Of a DNA stretch of 64,000 nucleotides, positions 51,641-61,434 are shown in pieces (positions within the stretch are counted from its first letter, which is position 1; each line of letters opens with the position of its first letter). The notes under the pieces are model-generated. The model was not told where the DNA came from and made no database searches. It was given only the letters and a program-made list of their open reading frames with translations. This DNA is from Dinoroseobacter sp034111085 (GTDB lineage: Bacteria > Pseudomonadota > Alphaproteobacteria > Rhodobacterales > Rhodobacteraceae), in NCBI GenBank assembly GCA_034111085.1, contig JAWUXZ010000020.1:19632-83631 (forward strand), given 5' to 3'. Made by a program: the position numbers and the translations under genes.

Positions 51641-52879
51641 ATGTCCACCCTCGTCATGAAATTCGGCGGAACGTCTGTCGCAAATCTCGACCGCATCAAG
51701 CGGGCGGCCAAGCGCGTAGGGCTAGAGGTCTCTAAGGGCCACAACGTCATTGTCATCGTGTCGGCCATGTCCGGCAAAACCAACGAGCTTGTCGGCTGGG
51801 TCGGCGAGACCTCGCCGTTGTTTGATGCGCGCGAGTATGACGCTGTGGTGTCATCGGGCGAGAACGTCACCGCTGGCCTGATGGCGCTGACATTGCAGGA
51901 AATGGACGTGCCTGCGCGGTCTTGGCAGGGCTGGCAGGTGCCGGTCATGACCACATCGGCCCATGCCAACGCCCGTATTGAGGCCATCCCGACCGCCAAT
52001 ATCGAAGCCAAGTTCGCCGAGGGCATGAAGGTTGCCGTGGTCGCCGGGTTCCAAGGCGTCAGCCCCGAGGGCCGGATCACAACGCTTGGACGCGGTGGGT
52101 CCGACACCACGGCTGTAGCGTTTGCGGCAGCTTTTGATGCGGTGCGCTGCGATATCTACACTGATGTCGACGGGGTCTACACGACTGACCCGCGCATCTG
52201 CTCGAAAGCACGCAAACTCGACAAGATCGCGTTTGAGGAAATGCTGGAACTGGCCTCGCTGGGCGCAAAAGTGCTGCAAACCCGCTCGGTTGAATTGGCG
52301 ATGCGCTTCAAGGTGAAGCTGCGCGTCTTGTCATCGTTTGAAGAACCATCCGACGCGGCGGGAACGCTTGTGTGCGATGAGGAGGAAATCATGGAATCCA
52401 ATATCGTGTCGGGCGTGGCCTACAGCCGCGATGAAGCCAAAATGACTTTGATTGGGGTCGAAGACATCCCCGGTATTGCGGCGGCTATTTTTGGGCCCTT
52501 GTCGGAGTCGGGTGTGAACGTCGATATGATCGTCCAGAACATCTCGGAGGAGGGCAAAACGGATATGACCTTCTCATGCCCAACCGACCAAGTGTTGCGC
52601 GCCACCAAGTCGATGGAAGATGCGCAGGTTGCTGGCCACATTAGCTACGCTGAGCTGGTTGCAGACAAGGACGTGGCGAAGGTCTCGGTTGTTGGAATCG
52701 GGATGCGGTCCCATGCAGGGGTTGCGGCCCAAATGTTCAAAGCGCTGCGCGATGAGAACATCAACATCAAGGTCATCACAACGTCCGAGATCAAGATAAG
52801 CGTGCTGATTGATCGCAAGTACATCGAGCTTGCTGTGCGGGCGTTGCATGACAGTTTTGGGCTAGAAACGGCAGGCTAA
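51641..52879 (+). CDS. lysC: aspartate kinase
   Basis: 412 aa from ATG 51641, with GGGAGAGGG upstream; the frame opens at 51602. It begins with the kinase motif MKFGGTSVANLDR, has TLGRGGSDTTAVA for phosphoryl binding and two C-terminal ACT domains (from about residue 265) for feedback control by lysine and threonine. It makes aspartyl phosphate for lysine, methionine and threonine. No lysine riboswitch is seen upstream. Confidence 0.95.
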   Translation: MSTLVMKFGGTSVANLDRIKRAAKRVGLEVSKGHNVIVIVSAMSGKTNELVGWVGETSPLFDAREYDAVVSSGENVTAGLMALTLQEMDVPARSWQGWQVPVMTTSAHANARIEAIPTANIEAKFAEGMKVAVVAGFQGVSPEGRITTLGRGGSDTTAVAFAAAFDAVRCDIYTDVDGVYTTDPRICSKARKLDKIAFEEMLELASLGAKVLQTRSVELAMRFKVKLRVLSSFEEPSDAAGTLVCDEEEIMESNIVSGVAYSRDEAKMTLIGVEDIPGIAAAIFGPLSESGVNVDMIVQNISEEGKTDMTFSCPTDQVLRATKSMEDAQVAGHISYAELVADKDVAKVSVVGIGMRSHAGVAAQMFKALRDENINIKVITTSEIKISVLIDRKYIELAVRALHDSFGLETAG

Positions 52880-53263
52880 GCGGCGGCTCATCTGTCTTTA
52901 ACCTCCAGTGATATATAACTAAAAATCCTTCGATCTTCGTCGGTTTTTGTGAATAGTTCTACATTGGAGGTACGCACAAAAAATTAAGACAGCGCGCGCC
53001 ATCCCGCTTGGAAACCACACATAAATCTCGCGCGCCGTGGCCACAATTTGCTCATCCACCTGTCCGCGCACATTACCCGCAAATCCGCATCGGCAGTTTT
53101 CCAGTTCCGCCCACATTTACGGCCCGCAGCAAAGCAACATAGCGCATGGTCCCGCTTCCTTCGGCTTTCACGCTAACACGAGACCAAACCAGAAATCCCC
53201 GTTTCGCATCGGTTTCGTTTGTGGTCTATCATTGCCCCGCACAAGCGACCGGGAGGCCCCCAC
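52880..53263. other. 384-base spacer between lysC and ptsP
   Basis: No gene is supported. It starts with AT-rich bases (52905-52990) that could hold a promoter, then a C-rich stretch. AGACC at 53181 and GGTCT at 53223 could pair across a long loop in front of the ptsP ribosome site (GGGAGG). The short open frame on the minus strand at 52919-53116 has no start signal and is rejected. Confidence 0.5.
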
Positions 53264-55507
53264 ATGCCGACAGGCAAAGAATCGGAATCGCGCAAGCTGC
53301 TGCGGCGGTTACAGGCGACCCTCGCTGACGCTGGGGCCGGGCAAGAGCGGCTCGACAAAATCACGCATCTGATCGCCGACAGCATCGGCACGGAAGTGTG
53401 CTCCATCTACCTGTTCCGCGACGCAGATACGCTTGAGTTATGCGCGACCGAAGGCCTCAACGCTGCTGCCGTCCACCAAACACGGATGAGGCGCGGCGAG
53501 GGTCTCGTGGGTCGCGTCGCAAAACAAGGCCGCGCGATCAACACCGCCAACGCCCCAGCCACACGCGGGTTCCGCTTCATGCCAGAGACCGGCGAGGAGG
53601 TGTTTTCATCCTTCCTCGGCGTGCCAATCCAGCGCTTGGGCGAGATGCGCGGCGTGCTGGTCATCCAGTCCAAAGAGGCGCGCGAGTTTTCCGACGACGA
53701 ATTTTATGCCCTCGAAGTCGTCGCCATGGTGCTGGCCGAAATGGCCGAGCTCGGCGCATTCGTCGGCGAAGGCGAAGCCCTGCGCGCACCGCATATGAAC
53801 CAGGTCATGCTCAAAGGCAGCGTGGCCCAAGAAGGCGTCGCGGCGGGTCATGTGTGGCTGCACGAGCCGCGCGTCGTGATCACCAATCCGGTTGCCGATG
53901 ATCCAGATGTTGAGCGCGAACGCCTTGATAAGGCAGTCGATAAGCTGCGTATTTCCGTCGATCAAATGCTCAACCGCGCCGGACCCAAGGGTGGCGAGCA
54001 GCTTGAGGTGCTAGAAGCCTACCGGATGTTTGCCAATTCCAAGGGCTGGATGCGGCGCATGTGCGAGGGTATCGAGCGCGGTCTGTCGGCTGAGGCCGCA
54101 GTGGAGAAAGAACAAACCGCCGCGCGCACCCGGATGGGTCAAGTTCCCGACGCCTATCTGCGCGACCGCCTGCACGATCTCGATGATCTGTCGAACCGCT
54201 TGCTGCGCCAGCTGACGGGCCAAGGCAAGGAAACTGGCGCCCAGATGCCCGAAAACCCGATTCTAGTGGCGCGCTATATCGGCCCGGCTGAGTTGCTCGA
54301 TTATGGTCGCTCGCTGAAGGGGATCATCCTTGAGGAAGGCTCCGTCGGATCACACGCCACCATCGTCGCGCGCGCGCTCGCGATCCCGCTGCTGATCAGC
54401 GTCAAAGGCATCTCCAACGAGGCGTTGAACGGCGATCCGGTGCTTGTGGACGGCGAACAAGGCATCGTCCATCTGCGCCCCGACGATCAGGTCCAATCTG
54501 CCTTTCGCGATAAAATGGCGATGCAGGCCAAGGCGCAGGAGCGGTATACCTCTATCCGCGACACGCCTGCGCTGACGCCCTGCGGAACCACGATCCGGCT
54601 GGATATGAACGCTGGCCTGATGGCCGATTTGCCATCGCTGAAGAACTCTGGCGCGTCTGGCGTGGGCCTGTTTCGTACCGAATTGCAGTTTCTGACGCGC
54701 TCTAAGGTGCCGCGCCGTGGCGAGTTGGCCGCACTTTATGGCAGGGTCATGGACGCGGCTGAGGGCAAGCGCGTGTGCTTCCGCACGCTTGATATCGGGT
54801 CCGATAAAGTGCTGCCCTATATGAAACCCCAAGATGAGCCGAACCCCGCTTTGGGTTGGCGCGCGATCCGTGTTGGCCTCGATAAACCCGGTGTGATGCG
54901 GATGCAGTTGCAGGCCTTGATCCGTGCCGCCAACGGGCGACCTCTGTCGGTGATGTTCCCGTTTGTGGCGCAGATGGAAGAGTTCACCCAAGCCCGCGAT
55001 ATGCTGCTGCGCGAGATCGAAAACGAAGGAAAACTTGGCCATGTTTTACCGGAAGACGTCGAGATCGGCGCAATGCTGGAGACGCCTAGCCTCGCCTTCG
55101 CGCCGCGTCATTTCTTCGAGTTGGCCGATTTTATCTCGATCGGCGGTAACGACCTCAAGCAATTTTTCTTCGCAGCTGATCGCGAGAACGAACGTGTGCG
55201 CCGCCGTTATGACACGCTGAATGTCAGCTTCCTGAGCTTCATAGAACAGATCGTCATGCGCTGTGCGGCCACGGAAACGCCGCTCAGTTTTTGTGGTGAA
55301 GATGCTGGCCGTCCTGTCGAAGCTCTGGCCTTCGCAGGGATGGGCTTGCGCGCCTTGTCGATGCGCCCAGCCTCCATCGGTCCGGTCAAACACTTGCTGC
55401 TCAGGTCCGATCTGCGCGAGGTTCGCAGCGTGATTAACGAGGCGCGCGCGAATGGGGCCATGACTGTGCGCCCAGCGCTGATGGAGTGGTTGCGTCAGCA
55501 GCACTAG
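53264..55507 (+). CDS. ptsP: phosphoenolpyruvate-protein phosphotransferase, nitrogen type (EI-Ntr)
   Basis: 747 aa from ATG 53264, with GGGAGG seven bases upstream. A GAF domain covers about residues 20-155 (SIGTEVCSIYLFRDADTLEL, GLVGRVAKQGRAINTANAP), as in GAF-containing EI-Ntr proteins. The phosphorylated His364 is in GSHATIVARALAIP. The PEP-binding barrel includes IGAMLETPSLAF and ISIGGNDLKQF; the acid-base Cys677 is in LSFCGEDAGRP. It passes phosphate from PEP to NPr in the nitrogen PTS. It lies after lysC, a familiar order in Rhodobacteraceae. Confidence 0.95.
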   Translation: MPTGKESESRKLLRRLQATLADAGAGQERLDKITHLIADSIGTEVCSIYLFRDADTLELCATEGLNAAAVHQTRMRRGEGLVGRVAKQGRAINTANAPATRGFRFMPETGEEVFSSFLGVPIQRLGEMRGVLVIQSKEAREFSDDEFYALEVVAMVLAEMAELGAFVGEGEALRAPHMNQVMLKGSVAQEGVAAGHVWLHEPRVVITNPVADDPDVERERLDKAVDKLRISVDQMLNRAGPKGGEQLEVLEAYRMFANSKGWMRRMCEGIERGLSAEAAVEKEQTAARTRMGQVPDAYLRDRLHDLDDLSNRLLRQLTGQGKETGAQMPENPILVARYIGPAELLDYGRSLKGIILEEGSVGSHATIVARALAIPLLISVKGISNEALNGDPVLVDGEQGIVHLRPDDQVQSAFRDKMAMQAKAQERYTSIRDTPALTPCGTTIRLDMNAGLMADLPSLKNSGASGVGLFRTELQFLTRSKVPRRGELAALYGRVMDAAEGKRVCFRTLDIGSDKVLPYMKPQDEPNPALGWRAIRVGLDKPGVMRMQLQALIRAANGRPLSVMFPFVAQMEEFTQARDMLLREIENEGKLGHVLPEDVEIGAMLETPSLAFAPRHFFELADFISIGGNDLKQFFFAADRENERVRRRYDTLNVSFLSFIEQIVMRCAATETPLSFCGEDAGRPVEALAFAGMGLRALSMRPASIGPVKHLLLRSDLREVRSVINEARANGAMTVRPALMEWLRQQH

Positions 55508-55576
55508 CAGCCGCAACATCTAAGGTAACGATTGATTAGTAAGTCACTAAACCTGAGCCTGCCCGATGTCCTCGGA

Positions 55577-55885
55577 TCAATATCCGGTTTGGCGCAGCAA
55601 CAGGTTGGTCCGTCGCGTCAGGGCCGCACTGTTGCCGACAATCGAAATGTCATCACACACGGATGACGCGATATATTCTGCCACGTCCAAAGGCATATGC
55701 GGACGAATGTTCAGCAGGAAGCTAACAAAGCCGGGATGGGTGCCGTTGATGAGCTCCCATTGGGGCACCGGACCCCGCTCGCACGGGTTGTGATATGTGT
55801 TGGAACCCACCTGTTGCGCAGCAGACATGCTTGCGCCCAGAACGGCAATCGCCAAAACGGATGAGAATAGCTTTCGACAAGTCAT
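55577..55885 (-). CDS. small secreted protein of unknown function, about 102 aa
   Basis: ATG 55885 with GGGGA six bases upstream; longer frames reach 55987. A signal peptide (TCRKLFSSVLAIAVLGASMSAAQ) is followed by about 80 residues with two Cys (NPCERG and SSVCDD) that may form a disulfide. The segment PHMPLDVAEYIASSVCDDISIVG looks like a folded helix-strand unit. No known domain is recognised. It is alone on its strand between ptsP and the EcsC gene. Confidence 0.5.
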   Translation of the reverse strand: MTCRKLFSSVLAIAVLGASMSAAQQVGSNTYHNPCERGPVPQWELINGTHPGFVSFLLNIRPHMPLDVAEYIASSVCDDISIVGNSAALTRRTNLLLRQTGY

Positions 55886-55999
55886 AAAATGTCCCCGCAT
55901 GTCATCGCCCAGTGTCAGGCGCGCGCCTAGGATGCGTGCGGACTGAGGCAGGATCAAGTGAAACGCCGAAGACAAACTGTTGCGCAAACAGATACAGTG

Positions 56000-56773
56000 C
56001 TAACCTGCCTTGCGAATGCGCGGCCTCTGCACGCGCGCGCTGAAATCCGCGATCAGGCTGGCGCGATCCTCGTCCAGATCATCCGACAGTCGGCGCAGAC
56101 CGAAATGAATGCGCGCCATATCTTGGTAGTAGCTGGTGAATGCATAGTTAATCGCAGCCCCCGCAACGGCCCCCAGCAGGGGCACGGTTTGCGCTGCCAG
56201 CTTCTGGCCCAGCACCGTTGCCAAGCGCGGGGCTACGCGGGCCAGCAGGCTCTGCAACGTCGCACCGGTCAGCCCAAGGCGCATGGACAGAAAGCTGGTG
56301 TCGATCCCGTCATCCTCGGCCAAAGGACCGGCGGCGGCGAAGACCTGCACGCAGTCCATGCGCGTGCCCTCCTCTGCCGGATCAAACCCATGCTCGGCGG
56401 CGATGCCTTGTACGGCGCGCAGAATCACCGTCGTGGTAACGGGCAACTCGGCCACAGAAGACGGCAAACCGCCAAAGCCACCAGCCGCCCCCGTGCCCAT
56501 GGTGATGACGGTGTTCAGCCAGTCCTTCTGGTCCGGCAATGCAGCACGCGAACGCGCGGCAACATCAAAGGAGGTCTCAAGTGCTGCACGGGTCACCCCG
56601 TCGAGTTGGTCTGTCACGCTTTTTGGTAGGCGTTTTATCACGCTTTCGGCCTGTCCACCCAGCAACCCAAGCACCTGCATCCCGACCCCATTGGCGCTGC
56701 GGTAGCGCGCAGCCAGCGCGTCGAGGACCAATTCGCGGTCGGGGGTCACGGGGATCAAATCGGTGCCGGTCAT
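56000..56773 (-). CDS. EcsC family protein
   Basis: 257 aa from ATG 56773. The conserved Gly-rich stretch TMGTGAAGGFGGLPSSVAELPVTTTVILRAVQ and the following IAAEHGFDPAEEGTR are typical of EcsC. In Bacillus the family is linked to an ABC transporter and competence, but the molecular role is not known. One or two hydrophobic helices suggest membrane association. Confidence 0.85.
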   Translation of the reverse strand: MTGTDLIPVTPDRELVLDALAARYRSANGVGMQVLGLLGGQAESVIKRLPKSVTDQLDGVTRAALETSFDVAARSRAALPDQKDWLNTVITMGTGAAGGFGGLPSSVAELPVTTTVILRAVQGIAAEHGFDPAEEGTRMDCVQVFAAAGPLAEDDGIDTSFLSMRLGLTGATLQSLLARVAPRLATVLGQKLAAQTVPLLGAVAGAAINYAFTSYYQDMARIHFGLRRLSDDLDEDRASLIADFSARVQRPRIRKAG

Positions 56774-56827
56774 GCGGGGCCTCTTGCGTAAATTCCTCCC
56801 TCTCAAGGTGGGTCGCTCACGTCTGCG

Positions 56828-57313
56828 TTACAAGTCCGCCTTCTCGACTGCACCCGCAAGACCGTCCCAAGCGCCGGGGTGCAGGGCGAGACCGAGCACC
56901 CGGTCGGGGTTCGTGGGCGGCGGCATCTTGATCCCTGCCATCGTGCGAAACCCGAAGCGGGCATAATAGGGCGCATCGCCGACAAGCAGCACACGCGCCC
57001 ATCCGCAAGTCTTTGCAACCCCAAGGCTTTCGAGCATCATGTGACCGCCAAGCCCTTCGCCCTGGCGCGTCGGATGCACCGCGATTGGCCCCAACAGCAG
57101 CACCGACTGGCCGGCAACGCTCACAGGCCAATACCGGATCGCCCCACCGCAAATGCCCAGATCATCGCGGGCCACAAGGCACAGGTCCGCCACGCGTGGC
57201 ACCCCTTCGCGCAAGCGGTAGGAGGACAGCGCCTCGCGCCCGGGCGCAAAGCACAGGTCATACAAGGCTTCGACCTCCCAGCGGTCCTCGTCAGTCTCGC
57301 AGCTCAGTTCCAC
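56828..57313 (-). CDS. GNAT family N-acetyltransferase
   Basis: About 161 aa from GTG 57313, with AAGGA nine bases upstream; the frame opens at 57373 but the added residues are basic and low complexity. The acetyl-CoA loop reads LLGPIAVHPTRQGEGLGGHMM, with VAKTCGWARVLLVGDAPYYARFGF later. The acceptor is unknown. It lies between an EcsC gene and a divergent flavin reductase gene. Confidence 0.8.
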   Translation of the reverse strand: MELSCETDEDRWEVEALYDLCFAPGREALSSYRLREGVPRVADLCLVARDDLGICGGAIRYWPVSVAGQSVLLLGPIAVHPTRQGEGLGGHMMLESLGVAKTCGWARVLLVGDAPYYARFGFRTMAGIKMPPPTNPDRVLGLALHPGAWDGLAGAVEKADL

Positions 57314-57387
57314 GTTGGCTGTTCCTTGCCCTTTTCGCCGCGCGGCCCTAGCACGAGAAAAGCCTGTGCGCAAAGAGGAGCCTTGTG

Positions 57388-57993
57388 ATGTTCTATAAAC
57401 CCGAAGACGGCCACGGCCTGCCGCATAACCCGTTTAACGCCCTTGTGTCGCCTCGGCCCATCGGCTGGATTTCGACGCGCGGCACAGATGGATCGGAAAA
57501 CCTTGCGCCTTATTCGTTCTTCAACGCAGTAGCTTACGTGCCGCCACAGGTGATGTTTGCCTCAACCAGCGCCAAACCGGACCGCGGCGACACCAAGGAT
57601 TCGGTGTCCAATATCCGCGAGACAGGCGTGTTTTGTGTGAACATCGTGGAATACGCGATGCGCGATGCGATGAACATCTCGTCAGGCCCTTGGCCGCGCG
57701 AGGTCGACGAGTTTGCCCAAGCAGGCGTCGAGCGCACTGAATGCGATACCATTGCCTGCTCGCGCGTGGCCGCAGCGCCCGCGAACCTCGAATGCAAACT
57801 GACCCAGATCGTGCAACTGCCAGGGGCCGCGAATTTTGCGGTGTTTGGCGAGGTGACAGGCATCCATATGCGCGACGATTGCATTGTGGATGGACAGTTT
57901 GACGTGACCACGTTCCAGCCGCTGGCACGGCTTGGCTACCGGGATTACACACGCGTTTCCGAGCTATTTTCGCTGCAACGCCCCGGCGAATGA
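57388..57993 (+). CDS. flavin reductase family protein (FMN-binding)
   Basis: 201 aa from ATG 57388 with GAGGAG seven bases upstream. The fold markers are ALVSPRPIGWISTRG, APYSFFNAVAY and VKDSVSNIRETG-like residues for flavin phosphate. Proteins of this group pass electrons from NAD(P)H to FMN or FAD, sometimes for a partner oxygenase. No partner is adjacent. The stop lies inside a strong hairpin (57992-58044). Confidence 0.82.
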   Translation: MFYKPEDGHGLPHNPFNALVSPRPIGWISTRGTDGSENLAPYSFFNAVAYVPPQVMFASTSAKPDRGDTKDSVSNIRETGVFCVNIVEYAMRDAMNISSGPWPREVDEFAQAGVERTECDTIACSRVAAAPANLECKLTQIVQLPGAANFAVFGEVTGIHMRDDCIVDGQFDVTTFQPLARLGYRDYTRVSELFSLQRPGE

Positions 57994-58044
57994 GTATTTT
58001 TGCCTAGAAGAAACTGAGGGGTTTCTTCTAGGCCTAAAATACTC
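57992..58044. terminator. long hairpin of the GAGTATTT element, likely bidirectional terminator
   Basis: GAGTATTTTTGCCTAGAAG and its complement CTTCTAGGCCTAAAATACTC pair over about 22 bases with one unpaired base and a CTGAGGGG loop. It spans the end of the flavin reductase gene and lies nine bases from the stop of the convergent SulP gene, so it can end both transcripts. The same element occurs at 8663-8833. Confidence 0.8.
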
Positions 58045-58052
58045 AGAAAGCC

Positions 58053-59684
58053 TTAATGCCCGCCAAGGATACCCGTGCGCACACCGTAATTCGCCGCAAT
58101 CTGGTAGTCGGGATCATCGTCGCTATCGACCATCAACTGACCGGCCTTGGTCAAAAGCTGGTGACAATCGCGGCTAAGATGGCGCAGCTCTATTGCTTTG
58201 CCCGCGTCTTGATACTTGCCGGCAACTGCCTCGATCGCTTGCAACGCACTTTGGTCGGCAACCCGGCTATCGGCGAAATCTACAATCACGCGCGATGGGT
58301 CGGTTTCGGGGCTGAACAGTTCGGTGAAACCGTCCGCGGACCCGAAGAACAGCGGCCCTTGGACTTGGTAGACCTTCGCGCCCTCGGGCGTCTCGTAGAT
58401 TTTGGCGTGGATGCGCGTGGCGTTAGACCATGCGTAGGCCAGCGCCGAGACGATCACGCCCACAACCACGGCTGTGGCAAGATCGGTCATCACGGTCACG
58501 GCTGTGACCAGCACAATCACAGCGGCGTCGGTACGGGGCACTTTGCGCAAGATGCGGAACGAGTTCCACGCGAAGGTGCCTATCACGACCATGAACATCA
58601 CGCCCACAAGTGCTGCGAGGGGGATTTGTTCGATCAGCGGAGCGGCGAACAAGATAAAGATCAACAAGAACAACGCCGCCGCGATCCCGGCGATCCGCGT
58701 GCGGCCCCCGGATTTCACGTTGATCATCGACTGGCCGATCATCGCGCAACCGCCCATGCCGCCGAAGAAGCCGGTGACGGTGTTTGCAACGCCTTGGGCG
58801 ACGCATTCTTGGGACGCACCCCCACGCTCGTTGGTCATCTCGCCGACGAGGTTCAGGGTTAGCAGGCTCTCGATCAAGCCGATTGCCGCAAGGATCATCG
58901 CGTAGGGCAGGATGATCTGGAACGTCTCCCATGTGAGGGGGACGGTGGGGATATGAAAGGCGGGTAATCCACCCTGGATGGAGGCCATGTCGCCAACGCG
59001 CGGCACGTCGATGCCGAACGCGATCACGATACCGGCGACCACAAGGATGCCTGCAAGGGGCGCGGGGATAAAGCTGGTGACTTTAGGAGTGCCCCAGATC
59101 ACAGCCATCGTAAGGGCTACAAGGCCGAGCATGATGATCAAGGACCAACCGGCAAGCCATTCGCCCCCGGACATACCGTGGCCTGAGGCAACGGCTGTTC
59201 CGGGCACTTGGAATTGCGAAAGTTGGGCGAGGAAAATCACAATCGCGAGGCCGTTTACGAAGCCGAGCATCACTGGATGCGGCACCAGCCGGATGAACCT
59301 ACCGAGCTGGAACACCCCTGCCCCGATCTGGATTGCGCCCATCAGGACCACTGTTGCGAACAGGTATTCGACGCCGTGCTGGGCCACGAGGCTAACCATG
59401 ACGACCGCAAGCGCACCTGTTGCCCCCGAGATCATTCCGGGGCGTCCACCAACCACGGCTGTGATAATGCCCACGATGAAGGCCGCATAGAGCCCGACGA
59501 GGGGGTTTACGCCTGCCACGAACGAGAATGCCACTGCCTCAGGCACCAGCGCAAGCGCGACGGTGAGGCCGGACAGAAGCTCTATCCGCCAGCGCTCTAG
59601 CGTGATGCCTTTGGGGTTCAGCGACGAAGAGAATTCAGACGCGTTCAAACGGTCTGCAAAGGCAGCCAACATGGTGCGGGGCAT
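58053..59684 (-). CDS. SulP family anion transporter with STAS domain
   Basis: About 543 aa from ATG 59684; the frame opens at 59843 but the extension is basic and unlike the family. Ten to twelve membrane helices with ALVPEAVAFSFVAGVNPLVGLY early on and GGMGGCAMIGQSMINVKSGG, then a cytosolic STAS domain from about residue 440 (RVIVDFADSRVADQSALQAI). Family carriers move sulfate, bicarbonate or other anions. The substrate cannot be told; no sulfur genes are adjacent. Confidence 0.9.
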   Translation of the reverse strand: MPRTMLAAFADRLNASEFSSSLNPKGITLERWRIELLSGLTVALALVPEAVAFSFVAGVNPLVGLYAAFIVGIITAVVGGRPGMISGATGALAVVMVSLVAQHGVEYLFATVVLMGAIQIGAGVFQLGRFIRLVPHPVMLGFVNGLAIVIFLAQLSQFQVPGTAVASGHGMSGGEWLAGWSLIIMLGLVALTMAVIWGTPKVTSFIPAPLAGILVVAGIVIAFGIDVPRVGDMASIQGGLPAFHIPTVPLTWETFQIILPYAMILAAIGLIESLLTLNLVGEMTNERGGASQECVAQGVANTVTGFFGGMGGCAMIGQSMINVKSGGRTRIAGIAAALFLLIFILFAAPLIEQIPLAALVGVMFMVVIGTFAWNSFRILRKVPRTDAAVIVLVTAVTVMTDLATAVVVGVIVSALAYAWSNATRIHAKIYETPEGAKVYQVQGPLFFGSADGFTELFSPETDPSRVIVDFADSRVADQSALQAIEAVAGKYQDAGKAIELRHLSRDCHQLLTKAGQLMVDSDDDPDYQIAANYGVRTGILGGH

Positions 59685-59931
59685 GAATACGGGTTCCGGG
59701 GGGTTAGGAAGAGGTTTTGCGGCGTCTTTGACACGAATTACACGAAGACGCACGGCATTCTTGCGAACACCTGACAGCGCTACCCCCGCGCGTGAACCCC
59801 AAAAAGCGCGGATGCGGCCCTGCGCCCCATGCAAACCGGGCACTTATGCGCCCATGCAAGCCATCCGCCATTGCAATTCGGGGCCCCTTCGCAACAATCA
59901 GCGCAACGGCATATGCAAGGACGACGGATAG

Positions 59932-60801
59932 ATGGACACGATGATCGGGGTTATCGGCGGCTCGGGCCTGTATGAGATCGACGGGCTGCAGGACGCGAAC
60001 TGGCAAACGGTGGACAGCCCGTGGGGCACGCCATCGGATCAGATCCTGACCGGGCGCTTGGAAGGTGTCTCAATGGCGTTTCTGCCGCGACACGGGCGCG
60101 GGCATGTGCATTCGCCGAGCACCGTGCCCTACCGTGCCAATATCGACGCGCTCAAACGCATTGGCGTGACGGATGTGATTTCGGTCAGTGCGTGCGGGTC
60201 GTTCCGCGAGGAAATGGTGCCGGGCGATTTCGTCGTGGTCGATCAATTCATCGACCGGACGTTTGCGCGCGAGAAGAGCTTTTTTGGCACCGGACTTGTC
60301 GGCCATGTCAGCGTGGCGCATCCAACATGTCCGCGTCTTGGGACGGCGTGTCTTGAGGCGGGTCGCGCAGGCGGGATCACCATGCATGATGGTGGGACCT
60401 ACTTGGCAATGGAGGGTCCGCAGTTCTCAAGCATCGCGGAATCGAAGATGTACCGGGAAAGCTGGGGCTGCGACGTGATCGGCATGACCAATATGCCGGA
60501 AGCGAAACTGGCCCGCGAGGCCGAGCTTTGTTATGCCAGCGTCGCTATGATCACCGACTATGACAGTTGGCACCCTGAGCACGGTGCCGTCGATATTACC
60601 GAGATCATCAAGACGCTGGGGGCAAACTCGGTCAACGCCAAGGGGCTGGTCGCGCGGCTGCCTGCACTTTTGGGTGCGGATCGCGCTCCTTGCCCGCATG
60701 GCTGTGATCGCGCGCTAGAGTATGCCTTGATGACCGCGCCCGAGAAGCGCGATCCTGCTTTGCTCGCAAAGCTCGATGCAGTTGCGGGGCGGGTGCTGTA
60801 A
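59932..60801 (+). CDS. mtnP: S-methyl-5'-thioadenosine phosphorylase
   Basis: 289 aa. Phosphate and purine motifs of the MTA phosphorylase family are IGVIGGSGLYE, PRHGRGHVHSPS, GTYLAMEGPQFSSIAES and GMTNMPEAKLAREAE. It cleaves MTA from polyamine synthesis to adenine and methylthioribose phosphate. Its stop overlaps the start of the LysE gene, and apt lies further down the operon, so adenine is recycled. Confidence 0.93.
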   Translation: MDTMIGVIGGSGLYEIDGLQDANWQTVDSPWGTPSDQILTGRLEGVSMAFLPRHGRGHVHSPSTVPYRANIDALKRIGVTDVISVSACGSFREEMVPGDFVVVDQFIDRTFAREKSFFGTGLVGHVSVAHPTCPRLGTACLEAGRAGGITMHDGGTYLAMEGPQFSSIAESKMYRESWGCDVIGMTNMPEAKLAREAELCYASVAMITDYDSWHPEHGAVDITEIIKTLGANSVNAKGLVARLPALLGADRAPCPHGCDRALEYALMTAPEKRDPALLAKLDAVAGRVL

Positions 60802-61433
60802 TGGCGATTGAGCTTTGGTTGGCCTTTGTTGCGGCGTCCACCGCGCTGTTGTTGATCCCCGGCCCGACGGTGTTGCTGGTGCTGAGTTATGCGCTGAGCA
60901 AAGGCCGCTCGGTTGCTGTGGCCTCGGCGGCGGGCGTGGCACTTGGCGATCTGGTAGCGATGACGACCTCGCTGTTGGGGCTTGGCGCGCTGGTACTGGC
61001 TTCGGCGACCGCGTTCACGGTTTTGAAGTGGCTCGGCGCGGCCTATCTGGTGTGGCTCGGCGTGAAGCTGCTGCGCTCGGCCCCATCCGAGGGTTTGGGC
61101 GAGATAGTGCAAAGCCGCGATGTGACGGCGGCTAGCGTGTTTCGGCATGCAGCTGTGGTGACGGCGCTGAACCCAAAGGGCATTGCATTTTTCATCGCCT
61201 TTGTTCCGCAATTCGTAGATACTTCGACGGCTCTTCTGCCGCAGTTTGCAATTTTGATCGCGACGTTTGTGGGCTTGGCTGCGCTGAACGCCTTTGCCTA
61301 TGCCCTGCTCGCCGACACGCTACGCGCCTCGATTGGGCGGGCCTCGGTCATCACTTGGCTGACCCGCGCGGGCGGCGGCGCATTGATCGCGATGGGCGTG
61401 GCGACTGCAGCCCTGCGGCGCGGAACGGCCTGA
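60801..61433 (+). CDS. LysE family amino acid/metabolite exporter
   Basis: 210 aa with six hydrophobic helices. It shows the family start PGPTVLLVLSYALSKG, LGDLVAM, and NPKGIAFFIAFVPQFVD. It exports amino acids or related metabolites. The first base overlaps the mtnP stop, so they are co-transcribed. An exporter may remove a by-product of the MTA cycle; that is inferred. Confidence 0.88.
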   Translation: MAIELWLAFVAASTALLLIPGPTVLLVLSYALSKGRSVAVASAAGVALGDLVAMTTSLLGLGALVLASATAFTVLKWLGAAYLVWLGVKLLRSAPSEGLGEIVQSRDVTAASVFRHAAVVTALNPKGIAFFIAFVPQFVDTSTALLPQFAILIATFVGLAALNAFAYALLADTLRASIGRASVITWLTRAGGGALIAMGVATAALRRGTA

Positions 61434-61434
61434 G

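Noticed and set aside
52919..53116. 65-aa open frame on the minus strand between lysC and ptsP
   Set aside because: No ribosome site, unusual composition and no recognisable domain; treated as chance.
59685..59931. SAM riboswitch before mtnP
   Set aside because: Neither SAM-I, SAM-II nor SAH-type core sequences were recognised in these 247 bases.
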